From Ridgeia piscesae (taxonomy: Eukaryota > Annelida > Polychaeta > Sabellida > Siboglinidae), in contig JAODUO010001608.1 of NCBI GenBank assembly GCA_025642075.2, positions 1 to 64,000 on the forward strand: a stretch of 64,000 bases of DNA, read 5' to 3'. Shown one piece after another: positions 11,498 to 23,829 of the stretch; the stretch's first letter is position 1; the number at the start of each line of letters is the position of its first letter. Below the pieces are notes generated by a model, which saw only the letters and a program-made list of their open reading frames with translations, ran no database searches and had not been told where the DNA came from. The translations under genes were made by a program, and so were the position numbers.

Positions 11498-11830
11498 ATG
11501 TTAACAGCTTCGAGACGAACAATTGCAAATGGCAAGGCAAGGTTAATGTCGAGGGCGACGTCGGTTCTGAATGACATGGTTTCATCTAAAGAAAACAAGA
11601 CGGGTGATTTTGTTGTCGATGTGCCCGTTACGTTTTGGTGGTACGGCTGGCCGCCGCTGTGCATGATGGAGCTCGTCGGTAACACGCTTGTGCTGCTCGT
11701 GATGAGGCGGGACGGACTCGTGCGGACGTCGGCCAACGCTGATGGTCGCATCGACCGTGTGGTACCCAGTGCTAGCTTGGGGTTGGTGGTTGGTCGATGC
11801 GAATACACTGGCATGTTACGCCGCCGGGTC
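11498..11830 (+). pseudogene. Truncated class A GPCR copy (helices 1-2 and ECL1 only)
   Basis: From ATG 11498 the frame reads VTFWWYGWPPLCMM-ELVGNTLVLLVMRRDGLVRTSAN, matching helix 1 and ICL1 of the 7081 copy. About 38 bp encoding helix 2 is then missing, and the next sequence is only in receptor frame one frame over (MVASTVWYPVLAWGWWLVD, then ANTLAC). Similarity ends near 11830, followed by a cgtggcttagccagga phrase and a kilobase of microsatellite. The copy lacks helices 3-7 and is dead. Its ECL1 is intact where the 7081 copy is split, which shows what the insertion there replaced. Confidence 0.7.
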
Positions 11831-11895
11831 GGTACACATCACACCGTGGCTTAGCCAGGATCTTCCATTGGAGGGGGCCACCCGACAGCCAAGCA

Positions 11896-13045
<1,150 letters not shown>

Positions 13046-13685
13046 ACAAATAATATGTCAAAACGAGTGGTGTAGTGTAAAACGCCCAACCTGTGATAAT
13101 TGCCCTATTTGGCGGGCATATTGTCCCAGCCAAGTATTTTTTTACTTTTTCAGATTGTAAACATCTTGAAAAAAATTAATAGTCAGACTTTGAATGCTGG
13201 CTATTTTATAAAGTGTAGCATCCTCTTTGTGAGTATTAAATTTGTTTCGAATAAAGTTTATTATTTGTTATTATTAAATTTCTTTCTTAGGGTAGGCGTA
13301 TTCCCCCGCCCTACCCTACAGGACATGCATGCCTCGTCTGCGGCCATATCGTTATTATGCTATTTTGCCATTGTTATTCATGATCGGTCCCAAACGACTC
13401 CAACGAACTATATATTCGCTTGCGTAGGCTACAGGCGCATCTGCCACAGTAGAAACCTCCGTTGTACTTTTTTTTAATTTCCATCCAACAAAAATTCATC
13501 TATTAGGTGGGAACTATTATGCAGATAAGTTATTAGTTTCAAATTGTTAGCGTATTGCAGTAATTGTGACTTTGAATACGCTTACGGACAACGACGTCGG
13601 AACCAGGTGTATAGGCGTCTATGGTCTCGTTAAGCACCGCTCAAAACGACCTGAAATTAGAATCAAATGCATGCCCTCGTCAGAG
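13046..13685. other. Non-coding stretch, nothing recognised
   Basis: Ordinary AT-rich sequence between the microsatellite and the left inverted repeat at 13686. No supported gene. Confidence 0.5.
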
Positions 13686-14014
13686 TTAGTCAAGTTGCCG
13701 CTCTCATACTTACTATATGAGACCCTGCAATGTAAATTACTGTAAACTTTTTTATGGAAATGTATTTTATATAGTTAGGAGAGCAAAATTAGCTTGGTTG
13801 CACATTGTGCAACCTTGAGCATTTCTCAGAATTCAAAATGGCGGTCTCGGCCATCTTAAATTTCGGCAAATTTTCAACCTTTGATCTCGATGACATAGAA
13901 GGTCGTGTAGTACCTCTTTATAAGGGTTTTCCAGGATGGGGAGTCCATTTCTGGAGTAATGTTTTGGATACGGGGTCAAAGTCAAGGTCACATCAGAGGT
14001 CAAAGGTCAAATTT
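13686..14014 (+). repeat. Left terminal inverted repeat
   Basis: About 329 bp, pairing with 16604-16894. Contains a run of ggtcaaggtca-like direct half-repeats near its inner end. Confidence 0.85.
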
Positions 14015-14564
14015 GACCTAAAATCTGTAAACAATCACCTCTATTGACCGATTAGATGTGGTTCGTTGCCTACCTATTCCAGAATGTCAGGGTTTACTAG
14101 GATGGATAAGTAGGTACATGTATGTGTTATATGTCTACATGCAGGTAGGTCCTGGGTATCATATGAAGTTTTGCAGGTTGAGAAATGGGTCGGGTTTCAT
14201 TAAACTCGCAAATTTTCCGCCATGCACGCACTCATCAAGCTTTGCAATCAGTGGTTTAAGACTTACCACCAGGCCGTCACACTCATCATGTCTTCTGAAG
14301 GGGAGAAGTGCCTGTTTAGTCCATGTCACGCCAGTGGAGCGCTACAAACCGTGGCTGTGCAGAAAATCGTCGCTACAAGCAAAGTGAAGCACGACGAACT
14401 GTAGAAAACTCTGTCTGGAAGTTACATTCTAGCTCACAAATCATATTACTGTAGCTATACTTCGAGGAGTAGAAAAATGAACAGGGAAAGAGAACGTCTA
14501 CACTGACTGACACTGGTGTTTCCAAAAGGTTGTTGAAGTCTCAATGTAGTGACTTTGTTTCAAT

Positions 14565-16430
14565 TATGCCCGCTACCTGAGCTGGTATGTGCGACAGATG
14601 GAGCACCTTCCCCAGCGTGACAAGGAGGACCTATTGGCAGGTGCACACGTCTGTCGGCACTCGGATTGGGGGACCGCAGTGCCAGCATATCAGTTCGGAG
14701 AGCAGACATATATCAAGCGAGGGAAGGGTTCTGGAGGTATGAAGAGCATTTCAACGAGTCCCGAGCAAGTGGTTGTGTGGGTGAATAGTTTCAGTTTGTG
14801 CGCCCACCTTGACATCGCGATGGAACATATGTACAATGAAGCTGGGGAGGAACTGAAGCCACACGGTGAAGTAGATGGGGAGGAGAAGAATAAGCACACG
14901 GAGGAAGGAGAGGGAAGAAGGAGACTGGACGAGGCCGAGCGGAAGCAGATCACGGCGGAACTGGAGAAGTACAGTCACCCCCTCAACGACCAGCAACCAG
15001 GTGTCTATAACATCTGCAATGGCCAAGTGGCGCCAGACACAGTGAATGTTCGGAACGCATTGGCCATCGGGAGTGAGCAGAGCAGGCAGTTCTCCGCTTC
15101 GCTAAGCAGTGAATTCCACAAGACATTAAAGAAGAAGGTCAAAACAATGGAGTTGTTCAAGAAGGCAGTCACTGTCAAGGGGAAGGCCATATACGACGTC
15201 GTGACGCTGTTCAGTCGGCTGTTAGTCGTGCGGCAGCAGCGCAGCGTTGATATAGCCGATGTCTTCCAGTTTGAACTGAGTCCTGTCCCTCCGGCCTTGA
15301 TCGATGAGTACGGCTGCTTGAGGAAGGGTGACAAAGCCGTGCTCGTCAAATCTCTCAGTGTCTCTGTTACGACTCCATATGCTCCAGACGTGGTGCTGGT
15401 TGATGCCGGTCAGCTTCTGTATCACGTTATTTGGCCAGTCTCCGAGACTACAGGAGACCTGGCTGCAAGTTCGGCACTCGACTTGCCCACTACCCTCCTG
15501 TCTCCAAGAAAATCATTCTGTTCGACATATATGACCAAGATGCTCCCAGGACCATGAGCGGACGAGAAGAGGAAGAGCCAACGAAGTACGTTTAACCCCA
15601 AACATACCCCTTCAATGCCGAAAAGTTATTCTTCACAATTCCAAGAACAAGGATCTGCTTAACAACATTCTATGCAGTTATCCCATTCCACACAACACCC
15701 AACTCGTCGACATGCTGGACTGTGTCGTTACTCATGTTGAGGCAGACGTCACTCTCTGCAGCTACATGCTGAAAGCGGTGGCAGTAGGCGCCCAGACCAT
15801 CCGAATCCTCAGTGATGATACCGGTGTCTTCGTTCTCTTGATGTATTGGACATCAAGGATGCGCTTTGTCGCCAAGATTCAAATGGAAAAGTGGAATGGC
15901 AATATTTTGGACATCAACGAAACTGTTCAGCGGTTAGGCCACACAAAATGCAGTCAACCTCTCGGTATCCACGCACTATCAAACTGAGATACACTGTCAT
16001 ACCCATTTGGAAAAGAAAAAAAGTCAGCGCTCATGCTCCTAGAGATAGATATACCAGGTCTCGATCAAGTGCTCGGACAACCTGGCGCGATCCACGCTCA
16101 GCTCCAGGAGACAGCATAGACATTCTTCTTACCCCTCTACGGACAGAAGGGATGTACAACAACGAAGATGCTACTGTGGAAGGTCGCGGACCAACGTGAT
16201 CCACCTGTAGAAGCTCGAAATATTGCCAACTTTGGTTGGAATATCGAAGGCTCCGCCATCACACCGGCCGTCTCAACAGCGCCAGTTGCTCCCCAAACAC
16301 TCCTTGATGTAGTTAGCTGTAGCGGCACTGCAGAGTGCAAGGCATGCAGTGCACACGCTGCAGCAGCAACAGCGCAGGCCGCAGGACTACTGCAAATACG
16401 AGGGAGGAGACATCTGCTGTAGTCCTTTCA
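14565..16430 (+). pseudogene. Transposon protein remnant: PIN/XPG-like nuclease core with Cys-rich C-terminus
   Basis: An uninterrupted frame of 322 codons at 14589-15557 reads HLPQRDKEDLLAGAHVCRHS, YQFGEQTYIKRGKGSGGMK, a charged DEAERKQITAELEKY segment, PPALIDEYGCLRKGDKAVL and VVLVDAGQLLYHVIWP. After a frameshift: KKIILFDIYDQDAP. From 15712: HVEADVTLCSYML and RILSDDTGVFVLLMYW, then CSQPLGIHALSN-stop-DTLSYPFGK, LPLYGQKG and LLWKVADQRDPP. The acids in VDA, EAD and SDDT look like a PIN/XPG nuclease site, though the last expected Asp is Gly here. The end has CSGTAECKACS and, one frame over, YCKYEGGDICCSP, a CXC-like zinc motif. Stops lie at TGA 15985-15987 and TAG 16117-16119. Probably only the C-terminal half of a larger protein; a related N-terminal part lies at 24736-25620. 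Dead copy. Confidence 0.65.
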
Positions 16431-16603
16431 TCAGCTAGCAGATGGATATCGAAGACAAGTGTCGATGATGAATAAATATGTTCTTTATTTCCTTGTTATA
16501 TACAATGTATATACTTGCATATCGAAATGGCTGACAAATAAATACAAATTCACATATGTTTTATTTCCTTAATATTCTGAGTAATGCTAAAGGTTGTACA
16601 AGT

Positions 16604-16894
16604 AAATTTGATCTTTGACCTCTGATTTGACCTTGACATTGACCCCATATCCAAAATATAACTTCAGAAATGGACTCCCCATCCTGGAAAACCCTTAAAA
16701 AGAGGTATTACACGACCCTCTATGTCATCGAGATCAAAGGTTGAAAATTTGCCGAAATTTAACATGGCCGAGACCGCCATCTTGAATTCTGAGAAATGCT
16801 ATTTTTGCTCTCCTAACTATATAAAATACATTTCCATAAAAAAAAGTTTACAGTAGTTAACATTGCAAGGTCATCATTATGGCAACTTGACTAA
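16604..16894 (-). repeat. Right terminal inverted repeat
   Basis: About 291 bp, the reverse complement of 13686-14014 without the 27 bp palindromic insertion. Confidence 0.85.
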
Positions 16895-17039
16895 GTAGTC
16901 TTTAGTTGTCGTGAAAGACCTGCCTCGTGGCGACAGCCGCCAGCCGGCGGCGCAAAGTGTTAAGTATACACTGACTGAAAGCCGTAGTATCTTACGTCGG
17001 GCACCGCGAGCAATGTGCGCGCCAGCGAAGCCAGTTATG

Positions 17040-18211
17040 CTGTGGCATGGTGGGGGGAGGCAGGGGGCCAAGCCCCCAATCCCGAAAAACATTAGGTTGG
17101 TGGGGAACGGAGTACCAGTAACTGGCTGCCTGATTAATAGAGTCACAAAGTACAGCGGGTTAAAGGTTGCCTGTGTAAGATTTTATTTCCCAGTCGTACC
17201 CTTTCACACACACAAATCAGAATTCATATAGGATTAATTTAGGAATTCTCCACTTCCGTCGCTGGCTGCAGCATAAGAGTTTTGACAGAGCAATGATAAA
17301 GTCATTGTTCTCAATGTGCATGTTGGCTAATGGCTATTAAGGATTAAAAATAATAGCTGCCGGGTTACTAGACTAGGGTCAAATTACATTTTGTTATTAT
17401 TTTCTTGGCATCATTATCGTCACTGGTGAGTTGACCATGATTTCCTTGGCCATTGTCTTTTTTCCTCTCACTTTTCTCTGACTACGTTCTCTGTCAGCCT
17501 CCAATTCCTTCTAGCTGTCATTTATCATTCTTCTCCCGCTCTTTCGAGGTCATTTTAATGCAATCCCCAATTTCAGTCTTCCTCGCCCCAGTTCCTCTCC
17601 CATTTCTGTGCATCTGCTCTCTTTGACAGTTTATCATCTGCCATTTTTTCTACATGACAGCCCATATACTCCTCACCAATTTCTTCTTAGAATTTATCTT
17701 CACTCCAACCTCCACTGTCATTTCATCCATTTCCTCTTATCAGCTCTCTTAACTACCACAATTCTTCTTACCAGGTTGTTTTTCGCAAACCTAGACGTTC
17801 TACTGTTGTTTCTCTGTTAGTGCCATCTTCTGTAGTGCATCCATGTATGCCGGAGTAACACACGAGCTGAGTACATTTCCTTTACACGATATACGTCTAT
17901 CTCCTATCACCCCTTCGACGTTCCTCCAAGCATTTGCCCCGGCTGTAATCCTCATTGTAACCAAAGCAATTAATCTAGTGGATTTTGCTCTGGGAAAATG
18001 CCACTTCCTATAATAAATTTATAAATTGTAATATGCAACGTTACATGTTGTGAAGTTACTGGTTGAACGCCAACGCCACATCATCTATGTTAAGGTAGGG
18101 GTGTTTAATTATTGTTTCATCAAAGTAAGTGACTACATGTTGGTATTTGTCATGGTCTTTGTTAGTTTGGGAGAGTAGCGTGAGAAATGTGGTGGCCGGC
18201 TATAGGCTGAT
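17040..18211 (+). repeat. Dispersed ~1.1 kb repeat, family A, copy 1
   Basis: Aligns over its whole length with 37240-38256: gggggccaagcccc start, tgattaatagagtcacaaag, ggctgcagcataa, atggctaatggctatta, ttttcttggcatcat, and the shared end gtggccggctataggctgat. No coding capacity and no evident inverted ends. Two shorter relatives lie at 29840-30360 and 30460-30995. Confidence 0.75.
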
Positions 18212-18369
18212 GTTCTGTAGGGGCTTTGAGTTCGTGTCTCTTTAATGTGTCGTTTCTCTCTTATTTTCTAACTTTGACGCCTTCTGTGAATGGTTTTGCT
18301 GAACTGCCAGCTATATTGGTCAGTGACCTTGGTTGTCCTTCGGTATTCATTTTAAGCTAGTTGGATTTG

Positions 18370-18373
<4 letters not shown>

Positions 18374-18424
<51 letters not shown>

Positions 18425-18727
18425 CATATATATATATATATACATACATATATACATACATACATACATACATACATACATACATACATACATACATACA
18501 TACATACATACATACATGCATACATACATACATACATACATACATACATACATGCATACATGCATACATACATACATACATACATACATACATACATACA
18601 TACATACATACATACATACATACATACATACATACATACATACATACATACATAATACATCATGCATGCATGCATGCATGCATGCATGCATGCATGCATG
18701 CATGCATGCATGCATACATACATACAG
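18374..18727. repeat. (TA)n, (CATA)n and (GCAT)n microsatellites
   Basis: TA dinucleotides to about 18440, ~220 bp of TACA/CATA tetramers with scattered CATG variants, then ~55 bp of pure GCAT tetramers (18661-18716). GCAT is self-complementary. Confidence 0.97.
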
Positions 18728-19357
18728 TGCAAACTCCTGCTATGCCACTGCAGTTATGCAGTCGATAGCGGTACGACTGTGAACTAATTAAGATTCTACA
18801 GGTTATATAGCAAACCGAAACACAACAGTTAACACTCTCAGTGACTTGACCATTGGTTAAAGAGGTATATCTGGTTCCATCTATCAACCGATATCCATTT
18901 TAATCCTGGTCGGCAAACATTAATATGGGAGACCCAGGCTAGTTGTAACACAAACAACATATTTCTGCAAAATTGCAATGACTCTGCATAATTTTGCCGG
19001 TGGTTTTTTAACCGATCGAAACTTTTTCATGCCAATGGATCCCCACGTATCTTACGCAGATAATTAAAGCATGATTAATTGTCCGGCCTGTTACACATTT
19101 GTGGTATAATGAGTTATGTGAGATGTCCTAAGTGTTACAAGTTACCTCGATACGGGGCAAGTTGCACCACACCACGCGGTAAGTTGTAAAATACATGTTT
19201 TAACATTGGTGCAAATTATACTAAAATAGAAAATTACACAATTCGTGTAATTCCTTTCTATATATAACTTAGGCAATATAAGTAGCTTGTTACTTGACAA
19301 TAACAATATAAACCATGACGTACTAGCATGTAATTAACTAGATTCTACGTATTAACT
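18728..19357. other. Non-coding stretch, nothing recognised
   Basis: AT-rich sequence between a microsatellite and the palindrome at 19358. No supported feature. Confidence 0.5.
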
Positions 19358-19665
19358 ACTTCTACGTATTTTGTATATTCACAGTAACTGTCACGTTTTC
19401 ACATATGCGGATGTTTGCTTGAGCAGTTACAAGTTGTATTCTACAGGTCACAGTAGTTGAGATTGGTTGTGTTATTGCGTGGTTCTGTATAGAATTCACT
19501 TTTTAAATATCTCATTTAACAAAACCGTTTCATTACCAAACCACGCAATAACACAACCAATCTCAACTACTGTGACCTGTAGAATACAACTTGTAACTGC
19601 TCAAGCAAACATCCGCATATGTGAAAACGTGACAGTTACTGTGAATATACAAAATACGTAGAAGT
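19358..19665. repeat. Perfect 127 bp inverted repeat with a 54 bp spacer
   Basis: The left arm 19358-19484 (starting acttctacgtattttgtat) is the exact reverse complement of the right arm 19539-19665, 127 of 127 bases by direct reading. The spacer is 19485-19538. There is no protein similarity, and the 64-codon frame crossing it is incidental. The duplicated word tctacgtatt just left of the arm (19344) could have primed its formation. Confidence 0.95.
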
Positions 19666-20755
19666 GCCATCGAGTTACAGACCTACTCGCACAGGTGACA
19701 AAATAGGATAAATACAACCAACAGTGTTTTTGTTAGGAGTTTAAATGCCCCATACATACATCAAAATGTTAAACCATTTGAAAGCCCACATCTCGTATCA
19801 CAACGAGTCGTGCCGTAAAATACCAAGTGTGAATCCTAAGTCAAATAAGTGCGCAGTCCCTCTGTTCTCGTCATCAAAATGTCTTAATATTATAACTGAG
19901 CCACATCTATTTCATTTATTTACACAATGGCCTGTTTACATATTTTAAAGCTTATTCTCTCCCCGTCAAAATGAAGTTAGGTGCGTAGCTCTTAGCTGCT
20001 GTGCTAAGGGTAAACTGACGGAAGAATATTCGATTTTTTTGTAGAAAGCTCCGAATGTCATAAAGTAACAATGACTCTGCACGAAGAAATGACAAACTAT
20101 GTGAAAGAATAATTGATCTCCGCTCCTACTAATGTTTAATGGTTTGTGTAAGATTTACAATACTATACACGTAACCACATATACCAACAATAAAGCATTA
20201 AACATACGCTTAACGTTTAGATATAGAGAAAGTTGAGAATACACCTGACATTATACGTGACATGCTCTAATCTACTGATGAATGTACGGTCGCCTTTCTG
20301 ATTAATTTGCATTAGCCCCGGTCTCCCCTACCAATTTGAAATAAATTAGTTGTCCATGAATGATCAATACACATGTTTATGACCAATGTAATTAATTTGT
20401 TCTGTTATCTGTCGCTTACGAATGCAGTAGCAGGTATATACCATGTTGATAATTGCGTGCAATGAGGAGATAATGCTATCATGGGCGTTAGTTAATAATG
20501 GATATTTTATATCTTATTATCATAATGCGTGTATGCATTTTCTCCATTCTTAGTGCGAATTTCTTACGCGTATTGTACAGCGACGTCACAGATAATAACA
20601 TAACTGGAGCGTTGTGATAAGCTAGCAAAACTGAGCGTTCCTTTGACACAGTAACTTTGGTTGACAAACTCCTACTACACACAGTTGTCGCAGAAGGCTG
20701 AACAGAACAGTTATGTGAACACTCCTTTAGCGACTATATTGTCGCACAATATCAC
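19666..20755. other. Non-coding stretch, nothing recognised
   Basis: No convincing gene, repeat or RNA. Short open frames lack any family motif. Confidence 0.5.
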
Positions 20756-21545
20756 AATCATGCGACAAGTGTCGCCAATCTTGTGCCAAGTGTTGTCAAT
20801 CTTGTACTTCTACAAACGGTATCGTCACTTTTGTGTCTCATGATAAATGTTACCAGTCTTCTTTCTCGAGTAAGTGTCATCAGCCTAGCGTTTCCTGACA
20901 AGGATCATTCGATTTGTGTCTAAAGCTAGTGTAGTCAATCTTGTATCTCATGACAAAGGTCGTCAGTCTGGTGTCTCATGACTAAGGTCGTCAGTCTGGT
21001 GTCTCATGACAAAGGTCGTTAGTCTTGTGTCTCATGAAAAAGGTCGTCAGTCTTGTATCTCATGACAAAGGTCGTCAGTCTTGTATCTCATGACAAAGGT
21101 CGCCAGTCTTGTCTCATGACAAAGGTCGTTAGTCTTGTGTCTCATGACAAGGGTCGTCAGCCTTGTATCTCATGACAAGCGTTGTGAGTCTTGTATCTCA
21201 TGACAAAGGTCGTCAGTCTGGTGTCTCATGACAAAGGTCGTTAGTCTTGTATCTCATGACAAGGGTCGTCAGTTTTGTATCTCATGACAAGCGTTGTGAG
21301 TGTTGTGTTTCGTGACAAAGGTCTTTCTTGTTGTCTTATGCAAGTGTGTCCAGTTAGGTGTCAAGCAAGAGTCGTCCGTCGTGTGGTTCCTTACAAGTGT
21401 TGTCAGTCTCTTGTGACTAAACAAGTATCACCAGTCTTATATCTTATACAAGTGTTTTCACTCTTGTTCCTCGTGACAAGTTCCGTCAGTATTATGTCTC
21501 AAAACAAATGTAGTTAGTCTTGTGCGTTATGAAATGTGTCTTCAG
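20756..21545 (+). repeat. 28 bp minisatellite with homogeneous core and drifted edges
   Basis: The unit is close to ctcatgacaaaggtcgtcag followed by tcttgtat. Between about 20930 and 21310 units are nearly identical; towards both ends they diverge gradually (for example gcgacaagtgtcgccaatct near 20760). About 28 units fit the span. No coding sense. Confidence 0.85.
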
Positions 21546-22667
21546 TATTGTTATTTGATGGAAATGTCATGGTTACAGTGTTTAATCGTAACGACCGTAG
21601 CTTTCAAGACAACTTGGAATTCCTCTAAGCCCGTCGCACAACGCTGATTGTCTACTTTACTGCGCACCTCAACCGCCGCAGTGTCGACCACCGAGCGCAA
21701 TTGGGGCGGTGTGCAGGTGATTACGACTACGGTTGCTCAGTCTAACGACGAATGTTCCCATATCTTATTACTTATGCCACCAAGAACGCTAATATCGGAG
21801 TTATAGTATACGTATGTGGACAGCCGATTTCAATTTAGTGAAATATTTTGTATTTGACCGTCGTTTTACAAAATAGCGGCCGTCAAAACGAATTCAGCCT
21901 ATACCTTTAACATGCGTCACTCAGAGACGCTACATTTGTGTCAAAATAGAAGTTTTCTGAGGTAACGACTTTAAATATGTAATTTATACTCTCCAATATT
22001 TACTTCCGCTTTATTAAAATAACACCGTTCAACGGCAGTTGTTCTCATGTCGACTTAAGAACTGAATCACCAAACGAGATAACTGTGACGTCAGAATTTA
22101 GGGTGTGAGTGCGGATTTGTCAAATATGATAGGCCTACTTTTAATCTTGTTGGACATTCGTGTCGGCCATGTTTTCCAAAATGGCGGTCATTTGCCAAAA
22201 TAACTACCATCAATTGCTATCTTAATTACCTATTAGACTAAATCCGTGGTAGGAATATCAAAGTTCGTTCCTTTCCTTCCTAGTTTCAAGTTATTAAAGT
22301 AATAGACTGTCGCAGAAATGCCACCGTTTTCTTGGCCGAAATGTGATCATTGGCGTGGGTGGTAGAAATTAACAACTGAACATGTTATGTTGAAATAGGG
22401 ATACTTCTGGTCCATGGAACTATGTGAACTAGTTGTGATGTATGTGATCTATTTTTTTTATTTATTAAAGACCGCATGATCATAGAACATAACTAAACGC
22501 AACTTGAAAACTCGAACCGGGAGCGTTCATTGTTCCATGCATACCATTAAAGTGGTGAAGCGTCGTTTTCCCGATATGGCACATTCCTCCCCACTTTAGT
22601 TAGAGAGGTAGCCAGACTGATGCTGATTTGACACTTATAAGTCCAACCGTTCAGAAGGCTTCCTGCA
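21546..22667. other. Non-coding stretch, nothing recognised
   Basis: No supported gene or element. Confidence 0.5.
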
Positions 22668-22975
22668 TCATGTTGAACGTCTAGGCTCTGCTACGGCTGC
22701 AGAAGGTGCAATGTCTACCGTCTCATTCGGCTGGAGCGGTTGGGCAGCTTCCAGCTCTTCGTGAGACTTATCCCCGAATTCAGGGAATATCACCGATGAT
22801 GCCAACTGGTGACTCGACAGACTTCCTTGTAGTTGATCGATGTGACGGACGGACGATATATGATACCGGTCCCGTTTGTTGTTCGATGGTGCCGGGTACC
22901 CAGCTTGCCGTGTTGTCATGGTAACGTAGAGCGTATACGAGATCACCGGATTTGAGGATACGAACTCTCGCGTGC
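22668..22975 (-). mobile_element. Ty3/gypsy integrase C-terminal fragment
   Basis: On the minus strand: LKSGDLVYALRYHDNTASWV, PGTIEQQTGPVSYIV, then after a frameshift SVRHIDQLQGS. The GD.V....(Y).....W.pG.I....GP.SY.V....RRH.DQ pattern is the C-terminal DNA-binding part of gypsy integrases. The remaining residues are acidic, as is usual for the polyprotein end. It is truncated upstream by a microsatellite and broken by a frameshift. It may belong with the RT fragment at 23830-24735. Confidence 0.65.
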
Positions 22976-23068
22976 CGCACGCGCACGCGCACACGCACAC
23001 GCACACGCACACGCACACGCACTCGCACACGCACACGCACACGCACACGCACACGCACACGCACACGC

Positions 23069-23101
<33 letters not shown>
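22976..23101. repeat. (CACACG)n / (CA)n microsatellite
   Basis: About 125 bp of alternating purine-pyrimidine hexamers ending in CA dinucleotides; potential Z-DNA. 23102-23829 holds nothing I recognise. Confidence 0.95.
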
Positions 23102-23829
23102 GGCATTAACCATCTTCAGTGCCAACATAGAAAGGTCACCTTGGCAGACTAGTCAGTTAGCGGAACCCTGCCGAATGTTGTAAATAATTAGAAACCGTCA
23201 AAGTAAGAAACAAAGTGAAAAATGACACAATACTATGATATAGAAACACGAACCTATAGCCCCTATACAAAAGCCACCTAAACACCGGCCACCATATTTT
23301 GCATCATTGTGATGATATCGCATTGAGAATGATGACATTTGTGTTGCCCTGTCATCTAATGGGCTCCATCCAGCTGGGTGTTTATCGCCTACGATAGTGT
23401 TATTGGGACCAATGTCAATTATGTCGCTATAACGGTATATTTGCCTACACTGGACAGTAGGTGATACTAACCCTAACCTAAATTACAATAATTCATCATT
23501 CCCAGGAATATTTATGTATTACAAATAATTCGTTTTAGGCATGCTTTGTGACCCAAAGTAGTCCTCCAATTTGTGTCAGCCGCAAGCGCAGTGACCACGT
23601 GTTACTGCACAGTGCACTTGCAATGAGCAACATACAGTTTGTTTTTGTCGACGGCACTGTCATTTCGGCATCAAACGCGCCCTAAGACGCGCTGTTTGTG
23701 GAATATAAATATGCATGGGATGATGTTAAATAACTGATTTTACGGAATGTTGTAGCAAATGTTGCCAAAGATAACGGTAAAATTCGACATTTGAGTGCTC
23801 AAAATATGTTACCAGCTTCTTGTTGTGCT

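Larger units (their letters stand above)
13686..16894 (+). mobile_element. 3.2 kb DNA transposon with ~300 bp terminal inverted repeats and a nuclease-like ORF (Academ-like, tentative)
   Basis: The outer ends are ttagtcaagttgcc (13686-13699) and its exact reverse complement (16881-16894). The inverted repeats run inward over 13686-14014 and 16604-16894 with high identity (shared blocks: ctgtaaac, atatagttaggagagcaaaa, atggcggtctcggcca, ttttcaacctttgatctcga). The left arm has an extra ~27 bp with a small palindrome (ggttgcaca-t-tgtgcaacc). Between the arms lies one large decayed coding region. If the ends are as drawn, TTA/TAA borders allow a 2-4 bp target duplication. The coding region resembles large proteins carried by Academ-type elements; that assignment is from memory and needs a search. 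Confidence 0.75.

Noticed and set aside
18333..18782. Frames rich in YIHT / VCMY
   Set aside because: Translation of CATA tetramers; open in several frames at once.
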